Source of the DNA: Bacteroidales bacterium
GTDB lineage: Bacteria > Bacteroidota > Bacteroidia > Bacteroidales > UBA7960
Length of the DNA: 44,474 nucleotides
Direction of reading: 5' to 3'
Assembly (NCBI GenBank): GCA_019429055.1
Contig: JAHYJP010000010.1
Coordinates: 1-44,474, forward strand
Position numbers and translations under genes: made by a program. Under the pieces are notes generated by a model, which was given only the letters and a program-made list of their open reading frames with translations, had not been told where the DNA came from and did no database searches. Positions 38,986 to 44,474 of this stretch are shown piece by piece. The stretch's first letter is position 1. Every line of letters begins with the position of its first letter.

Positions 38986-39642
38986 ATGTTTGCATACAGG
39001 TTTAAAATGAATTTTGAAGAGCAGGACGGATTCTCAAGGGATATAGAACTTGGCGTGGATCAGACCTTCCTGGACTTTTACAACATAATTACAGATAATC
39101 TGTCTCTGGACAAAACTGCTCCATCATCCTTTTATCTCAGCGACCATCGTTTCAGAAAAAAGAAAGAGATCATCCAACCGGGACAGGAAGATGATACGAA
39201 CGTGCCGGCAGCAGAAAATTTCGATGAAGAAACTACCATGAAGGAACGTAAACTTCAGATGGACAAATGCCCGCTGAATGAGTTTATCGATGATCCGCAC
39301 CAGCGATTCCTTTTTATCTATGACCTGAGCAAAGGATGGACCTTCTACATTGAATTATCAAAAATTGTTTCTAAAGATAAAGGCGCTGACTACCCCAGAG
39401 TGGTTAACTCCGAAGGCGGAGTGCCGGTTGAAATAAGCCGGAAACCCCGTCCGCTGCCCGGAATTGACGATGAAGATGAACTTGATTTTGATGAAGAAAC
39501 CGAAATGACATCAGATGATCAGGAAATCACACTCGATTCTGAAGAAACTTATGGTGAAGAAGATATGGAAGAATTTGACGATAGCAGTTTCTACAATGAA
39601 GCTATTGACGAGTCCCAGGATTTTGATGAGGATAAATTATAA
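38986..39642 (+). CDS. Acidic uncharacterised protein, plasmid pRiA4b ORF-3 / IS1096 TnpR-like family (track start 38932)
   Basis: MFAYRFKMNFEEQDGFSRDIELGVDQTFLDFYNIITDNLSLDKTAPSSFYLSD...RFLFIYDLSKGWTFYIELSKI; strongly acidic C-terminus. Confidence 0.65.
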   Translation: MFAYRFKMNFEEQDGFSRDIELGVDQTFLDFYNIITDNLSLDKTAPSSFYLSDHRFRKKKEIIQPGQEDDTNVPAAENFDEETTMKERKLQMDKCPLNEFIDDPHQRFLFIYDLSKGWTFYIELSKIVSKDKGADYPRVVNSEGGVPVEISRKPRPLPGIDDEDELDFDEETEMTSDDQEITLDSEETYGEEDMEEFDDSSFYNEAIDESQDFDEDKL

Positions 39643-40543
39643 AGATAAACTGCTGGTTGTTATTACCGGACCTACCGCCGTCGGGAAAACTGAAACCAGT
39701 ATAAAAATTGCCGAAAAACTGAATACCGGCATTGTTTCAGCCGATGCCCGGCAGTTTTACAAAGAACTGAAAATTGGAACAGCAGCTCCGACTTCCACTG
39801 AACTGGCCAGGGCAAAACACTATCTCACAGGACATTTATCCATCTTCGATTATTACAACGTAAGCCTTTTTGAACAACAGGCTCTTGCTGCTTTGGATGA
39901 AATTTTTGCGGAATCCGACTTTGCCATACTCACCGGCGGATCAGGACTTTATATTGACACCTTGTGCCGTGGAATTGATGCCATGCCCGATGCCGGGCCC
40001 GATGTGAGAAACAAAGTTAAAAACATTTACAGAGATGAAGGACTTGAGGGGTTGCAGACTCTTCTTCAGCAGGCAGATCCGGAGTATTTCAAAGAAGTGG
40101 ATAAATCCAATCCCAACCGTATGATGCGCGGGCTCGAAGTATTTCTCTCAACAGGTGAGAAGTTTTCTGACCTGAGAAAAAAAACCAGTATTCAAAGACC
40201 TTTCCGTATCAAAAAGATCATCCTTAATCGTCCACGGCCCGAACTCAATGAAAGAATTCAAACGCGCACCCGGCTTATGGTTCAGGAAGGATTGATTGAA
40301 GAAGCCATTAGGTTTTTCCCGGTACGCCATCTGAACGCCATGAATACTGTGGGTTATAAAGAGCTTTTTGCATGGATGCAGAACCAGTACTCACTGATCA
40401 CTGCCATTGAAAAAATCAGCACAAATACCCGGCGTTATGCCAAAAGACAACTTACCTGGTTTAAAAAATACGACGATGCCATGTGGTTTTTACCGGATGA
40501 GCAGAATCGGATATTGAGCTACATTCAAAAAGAAAGGGACTGA
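39626..40543 (+). CDS. miaA: tRNA dimethylallyltransferase (track start 39515; Met at 39626 more likely)
   Basis: LLVVITGPTAVGKTETSIKIAEKLNTGIVSADARQFYKELKIGTAAPT; HYLTGHLSIFDYYNVSLFEQQAL; ILTGGSGLYIDTLCRGID; NTRRYAKRQLTWFKK. Confidence 0.93.
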   Translation: MRINYKDKLLVVITGPTAVGKTETSIKIAEKLNTGIVSADARQFYKELKIGTAAPTSTELARAKHYLTGHLSIFDYYNVSLFEQQALAALDEIFAESDFAILTGGSGLYIDTLCRGIDAMPDAGPDVRNKVKNIYRDEGLEGLQTLLQQADPEYFKEVDKSNPNRMMRGLEVFLSTGEKFSDLRKKTSIQRPFRIKKIILNRPRPELNERIQTRTRLMVQEGLIEEAIRFFPVRHLNAMNTVGYKELFAWMQNQYSLITAIEKISTNTRRYAKRQLTWFKKYDDAMWFLPDEQNRILSYIQKERD

Positions 40544-40555
40544 AAAATCAGTCCC
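40526..40555 (-). terminator. Minus-strand rho-independent terminator overlapping the last codons and stop of miaA
   Basis: Minus strand GGGACTGA-TTTT-TCAGTCCC then TTTCTTTTTG; downstream of the gene ending at 40583. Confidence 0.65.
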
Positions 40556-40582
40556 CTGCTGCACTAATCTTAAATCCTGACC

Positions 40583-41425
40583 TTACTTAGTTAGATGAAA
40601 TTCAACCAGGCCCTCCATGGGTAAAACCAGCGTACGACCCATTGTAATGCCATGTCTGTCGGCGGCTTTTTTCAGTTGCTCATGAAAATTATGTGCAACT
40701 GATCCTACACATGAGAAAGGAACCTCTTTGTAACCGGTATAATTGCTCACCTGCTCACGGAAATAATCATCGAAAGAGTTTACAACGATATTTTCAATGA
40801 ATGGATGATGGATTTGCTGCTTGAGAAATTTGGCAAATTTAGCCAGAAAAGTATTGGGGTTGGGTTTTTTATAAACATGGGTAAGAATATCTTCCGGGGT
40901 ATAAGTGTAAGACTTCTGAAATGCTTCTGCAATTTCTGCAGGCACCTTGTTTTTAAGATATAACGAAAGGAATATCCTTCCCAGGGTTGCTCCGCTGCCT
41001 TCATCTCCGAACATATAGCCTACGGAGAAAATTGTTTCAACCACATCTTTACCGTCGTACAGGCAAGCATTGGAACCTGTGCCCAGTATCCCTGCAATGC
41101 CTCTTTTGCGACCGTGCAAAGCACGTGCTGCACCCAGCAGGTCATGATCAACAGTGGTTTCAGCCTTCGGAAACAATTGCTTCAGGGCATTATTAATTAC
41201 TGCCTGCTTGGAATCTGAACTGCAGCCGGCACCGTAAAAATGAACCTCTTTTACCAGAGAAAGGTCAAATTTTTCGGTAAACTCCTTTATCAGGGTATCA
41301 TATACCAGGCTGGTATCAACAAAATAAGGATTAAAGCCCATGGTCTGAAATCTGAGATGTTCTTTCCCATCCTTGAGCAACAACCAGTCGGTTTTTGTAC
41401 TTCCACTATCTGCTAATAAAATCAT
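40583..41425 (-). CDS. BadF/BadG/BcrA/BcrD ATPase family, N-acetylglucosamine kinase-like
   Basis: LLADSGSTKTDWLLLKDG; GILGTGSNACLYDG; SVGYMFGDEGSGATLGRIFL. Confidence 0.85.
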   Translation of the reverse strand: MILLADSGSTKTDWLLLKDGKEHLRFQTMGFNPYFVDTSLVYDTLIKEFTEKFDLSLVKEVHFYGAGCSSDSKQAVINNALKQLFPKAETTVDHDLLGAARALHGRKRGIAGILGTGSNACLYDGKDVVETIFSVGYMFGDEGSGATLGRIFLSLYLKNKVPAEIAEAFQKSYTYTPEDILTHVYKKPNPNTFLAKFAKFLKQQIHHPFIENIVVNSFDDYFREQVSNYTGYKEVPFSCVGSVAHNFHEQLKKAADRHGITMGRTLVLPMEGLVEFHLTK

Positions 41426-41459
41426 TTTAGTTTAAATTTAAGGATTCGTAATACTACTT

Positions 41460-41487
41460 ATTCTTCATTCTTCATTCTTCATTCTTC
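41460..41487 (+). repeat. Heptanucleotide tandem repeat ATTCTTC x4 spanning the 3' end of the diadenylate cyclase gene
   Basis: Four perfect ATTCTTC units read directly. Confidence 0.95.
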
Positions 41488-42290
41488 TTCTCATAATCGC
41501 TTGAAAATTCTCTGGCAAGCATTTCCTTGAGTTCAACAGGTTTGATATTTCGTTTGAGTATAGCATCTTTTACTATTGAAATGCGCCCCGTTTGTTCACT
41601 CACCACTATGGCTAAGGCATCTGATTGCTCGCTTATACCAAGGGCTGCACGGTGTCTTAAACCCAGATACGATGGAAACATATTACTGTCAGACACAGGT
41701 AACACACACCTGGCAGCACGTATCCGGTTTTTGGTAATTATTATTGCGCCATCATGCAAGGGGCTGTTCTTGTAAAAAATACTTTCCAGCATGGGTCGTG
41801 AAATAACCGCATCCAATAACTGGCCGGTTTCTACAAAAAAATCAAGATTATTTTCTTTGGTAATGACTATTAAAGCACCGGTTCTGGTGCCGGCCAGGTG
41901 TTCGCAGGCAGTAACAATTTCATTGATATTCAGTCGGTTTTCCTCACTGGTTTGCCAGAAACGACCAAAGAAATTGCGGGTTCTTTGGCCCAGAAAGCTC
42001 CGCATACCCAGAATTAACAGAAACTTCCTGATTTCGGGCTGAAAAACCACAATCAGTGCCAATACACCCACACTGATAAACTGCCCCAGGATCTCGGTAA
42101 GCAACTCCATCTCAAAAAAGCGGACAAACCACCATATGATATAAATGGAAATGATTCCCAGGAAAATATTCACAGCACCCGTTCCCCTGATAATTTTATA
42201 AAGGTAATAGATGAGCACAGCTACCAGGAAGATGTCAATAACATCCAGCAGGCGTATTTGTAAAAAAGCCGGTAAACCGGGAAATATCAT
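41472..42290 (-). CDS. cdaA: Diadenylate cyclase (CdaA/DisA_N family)
   Basis: Three N-terminal TM segments; LHDGAIIITKNRIRAARCVLPVS; LGLRHRAALGISEQSDALAIVVSEQTGRIS. Confidence 0.93.
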   Translation of the reverse strand: MIFPGLPAFLQIRLLDVIDIFLVAVLIYYLYKIIRGTGAVNIFLGIISIYIIWWFVRFFEMELLTEILGQFISVGVLALIVVFQPEIRKFLLILGMRSFLGQRTRNFFGRFWQTSEENRLNINEIVTACEHLAGTRTGALIVITKENNLDFFVETGQLLDAVISRPMLESIFYKNSPLHDGAIIITKNRIRAARCVLPVSDSNMFPSYLGLRHRAALGISEQSDALAIVVSEQTGRISIVKDAILKRNIKPVELKEMLAREFSSDYEKKNEE

Positions 42291-42364
42291 TGTATGATAA
42301 ATTTTGTCAGATTAACAATTGAATCAGCAAAGATAAAAATATAAAATGCTGTTTGTAAAGAAAA

Positions 42365-43249
42365 TCAACTATTGGAGCATTCTCTGAGTTTTTCAACCAG
42401 CTTTATGGCCTCTACAGCCTCCCGCGCATCATGTACCCTTAGAATCTTTACTCCTTTTTGCAGGGCAATCGTATTGAGTACGGTTGTTCCGTTCAGTGCA
42501 TCATCGGGGGTGGTACCGAGCACTTTGTTGATCATGGATTTTCGCGAAAAACCCACCAGCAGGGGCAAATCAAAGATCCTGAAATAATCGAGCCCGTTTA
42601 AAAGGCGGTAATTATCCTCCAGGCTTTTCCCAAATCCAAAGCCCGGGTCAAGAATGATATCATGCACACCCAGTTGCCTGAGTTTATCGGTCTTTTGGGC
42701 AAAATAAAAAACAATTTCCTTAACCGGATCCTGGTAAACCGGGTTATCCTGCATATTTTCAGGCGTTCCTTTCATATGCATCATTACATATGGAACCTGC
42801 AGGCGGGCAACAGTTTCAAACATCTTTTCGTCAATACTTCCGGCAGAAATATCATTAATGATATGGGCACCGGCTTCTATGGCTTCCTGTGCAACTGATG
42901 CATTATAGGTATCAATGGAAATAATTGCATCGGGAAATTTCTTCAGAATGGTTTCAAGGGCAGGCAACAAACGTCGTTTTTCCAGCTTAGGATCAATGAT
43001 TGATGCACCCGGCCGGCTGCTGGCAGCGCCAAGATCAAGGATAGCAGCACCCTGGTTGAGCAACTCATCTGCACGATCTATATAATCCAGTTTATTGCGG
43101 TATTTCCCACCGTCATAAAAAGAATCTGGACCAATATTGATCACTCCCATTACGATGGGTGTGGATAAATTTATAATTTTGCCCTTGCAATTGAGGGTAG
43201 ATTTTGTTTTAAAAAATGTATCTTTCAACATTGTAAATTTTACCTGCAA
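42365..43249 (-). CDS. folP: Dihydropteroate synthase (Met at 43231 is a possible alternative start)
   Basis: VMGVINIGPDSFYDGGKY; ILDLGAASSRPGA; IISIDTYNASVAQEAIEAGAHIINDIS; DIILDPGFGFGKSLEDNYRLL; LLVGFSRKSMI. Confidence 0.93.
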   Translation of the reverse strand: MQVKFTMLKDTFFKTKSTLNCKGKIINLSTPIVMGVINIGPDSFYDGGKYRNKLDYIDRADELLNQGAAILDLGAASSRPGASIIDPKLEKRRLLPALETILKKFPDAIISIDTYNASVAQEAIEAGAHIINDISAGSIDEKMFETVARLQVPYVMMHMKGTPENMQDNPVYQDPVKEIVFYFAQKTDKLRQLGVHDIILDPGFGFGKSLEDNYRLLNGLDYFRIFDLPLLVGFSRKSMINKVLGTTPDDALNGTTVLNTIALQKGVKILRVHDAREAVEAIKLVEKLRECSNS

Positions 43250-43279
43250 TAATTTATTTCAGAAACCCTTTAAAGAATA

Positions 43280-43828
43280 ATGGAAGCGAAGACCAACGAA
43301 CAGTTTGAACAGATCAAAAAGATCTGCATGGATATCTTTACCAAAAAAATGCACGATTATGGCAGCGCCTGGCGTATTTTGCGAAGTTCTTCGCTTACCG
43401 ATCAGATTTTCATCAAAGCCCAGCGTATTCGCTCCATACAGGGCAAAGGTAAACAAAAAATCGATGAAGGAATTAAACCCGAGTTCATCGGTATTGTAAA
43501 TTACTCCGTAATGGGTCTGGTGCAACTGGAACTGGGTCATGCCGATCAGCCCGATATGGATATTGATACTGCCATCGGGAAATATAACTACTATTACGAC
43601 AAGGCTAAAGCACTGATGCTTGACAAAAACCACGACTATGGCGAAGCCTGGCGCGAAATGCGCATCTCAAGCCTTGCTGATATTATTCTGATGAAACTCC
43701 TGCGCATCAAACAGATCGAGGACAATAAAGGGCAAACCAGGATATCAGAAGGCATTGATGCCAATTATTATGATATTATCAATTATGCCGTTTTTGCCTT
43801 GATAAAGCTTGAACTGGAAAATCAATAA
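43280..43828 (+). CDS. DUF1599 domain protein with internal duplication
   Basis: Two repeats: KKMHDYGSAWRILRSSSLTDQIFIKAQRIRSIQ...IVNYSVMGLVQLEL and KNHDYGEAWREMRISSLADIILMKLLRIKQIE...IINYAVFALIKLEL. Confidence 0.82.
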   Translation: MEAKTNEQFEQIKKICMDIFTKKMHDYGSAWRILRSSSLTDQIFIKAQRIRSIQGKGKQKIDEGIKPEFIGIVNYSVMGLVQLELGHADQPDMDIDTAIGKYNYYYDKAKALMLDKNHDYGEAWREMRISSLADIILMKLLRIKQIEDNKGQTRISEGIDANYYDIINYAVFALIKLELENQ

Positions 43829-43855
43829 ATATTTAAGAACCAATCTGGAATCGCT

Positions 43856-44474
43856 GTGTTAAAGTTTCTGGGAAAAAGAACAGGTTACGGAATGCTGGTA
43901 ATGCTTGGCGTTATCGTGGTGGTTTTTTTCCTTTTTAATATCCTGCCCGGCGACCCTGCCCGGATGATGCTGGGGCAAAGGGCTGATATTTCTTCTGTTG
44001 AAGCTATTCGCAGTGAGCTTGGTCTGGACCGGTCAGTGCATATTCGTTTTCTCAATTACGTAAATGACCTTTCTCCTGTATCGTTTCACAAGCATGCTGA
44101 TGAAAAAAGTTTTTTTTATCTTGATGATAATAAATACAATTATGCAACCCTGATTCGTGGCGGGGGTATAAGTCTGGTAGCCAAAACACCTTACATGGGT
44201 CGCTCCTACCAGAGTAACCGACCGGTTACCGAGATCCTGGCGGTTGCATTTCCCAATACACTTCTGCTTGCGTTTGTTTCCATAAGTTTTGCCATGTTAC
44301 TGGGAGTTGTACTTGGAATTTTTTCGGCCATAAAAAACAATTCCTTTGTCAGTAAATTCATACTGGTTTTTTCAGTATCAGGCATGTCTCTTCCCTCCTT
44401 TTTTGCTGCCATCATTATTGCATGGTTGTTTGCCTTTGTTCTGGCCGATTATACAGGACTCAACATGACAGGCA
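43856..44474 (+). CDS. Dipeptide/oligopeptide-type ABC transporter permease (DppB-like), 3' truncated by window; absent from the supplied ORF track
   Basis: GTG start reads VLKFLGKRTGYGMLVMLGVIVVVFFLFNILPGDPARMMLGQRADISSVEAIRSELGLDRSVHIRFLNYV...PVTEILAVAFPNTLLLAFVSISFAMLLGVVLGIFSAIKNN, open to the window end. Confidence 0.9.
   Translation, partial: MLKFLGKRTGYGMLVMLGVIVVVFFLFNILPGDPARMMLGQRADISSVEAIRSELGLDRSVHIRFLNYVNDLSPVSFHKHADEKSFFYLDDNKYNYATLIRGGGISLVAKTPYMGRSYQSNRPVTEILAVAFPNTLLLAFVSISFAMLLGVVLGIFSAIKNNSFVSKFILVFSVSGMSLPSFFAAIIIAWLFAFVLADYTGLNMTG

Noticed and set aside
38986-39642. Treating the IS1096 TnpR / pRiA4b-like gene as part of a mobile element
   Set aside because: No transposase, terminal inverted repeats or target duplications seen around it, and it overlaps miaA.
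41460-41487. ATTCTTC x4 heptamer at the cdaA 3' end as a phase-variation switch
   Set aside because: On the coding strand the TGA stop is reached at the junction of the second and third unit, so gain of units or loss of one would not change the protein; four units is also short for slippage.
44206-44415. Minus-strand ORF of 69 aa
   Set aside because: Antisense to a well-supported ABC permease coding frame.
1-44474. CRISPR array, prophage, integron, toxin-antitoxin or classical defence island
   Set aside because: No regularly spaced direct repeats, cas genes, phage structural genes, integrase or transposase found. The Mut7-C and NYN PIN-like proteins lack adjacent antitoxin-like genes.

Overview
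This is a 44.5 kb chromosomal window from a Bacteroidota genome. The evidence is T9SS C-terminal sorting tails, an STN/TonB receptor with DUF4249, and TAnnTTTG-like promoter elements. It holds about 35 supportable protein-coding genes. I saw no rRNA, tRNA, CRISPR array, prophage or transposase. Main blocks: (i) an orphan GH16 laminarinase-like T9SS cargo protein, a thioredoxin-family protein and a Mut7-C protein followed by a truncated DUF6132-like remnant; (ii) a translationally overlapping pair of uncharacterised exported paralogs (7468-8837); (iii) a five-gene minus-strand run with GhrA-like, HOGA1-like and AGXT-like enzymes, i.e. homologs of the three human primary-hyperoxaluria enzymes, plus a NYN-LOTUS protein and a hydrolase; (iv) a TonB receptor / macroglobulin-like plus degenerate plug / unknown / DUF4249 operon; (v) a secreted PLD-superfamily protein with an OB-fold-like domain; (vi) a zinc-homeostasis locus: Fur/Zur regulator, MacB/Lol-type ABC exporter with a His-rich insertion in the permease, small DUF3299-like protein, and ZnuABC. 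Two perfect palindromes (TTTGCAAC-N3-GTTGCAAA) sit before the zur and znuA transcription units, and each overlaps a TAnnTTTG -7-like element; (vii) a tRNA-maturation cluster (TsaC/Sua5, CCA transferase, MiaA) with an uncharacterised acidic protein; (viii) CdaA, FolP, DUF1599 and a partial peptide-type ABC permease that the ORF track missed (43856-end). The strongest leads are the palindrome-controlled zinc locus with its His-rich permease and the glyoxylate-disposal cluster. All family calls come from reading the sequences and recalling the families; no database search was run.
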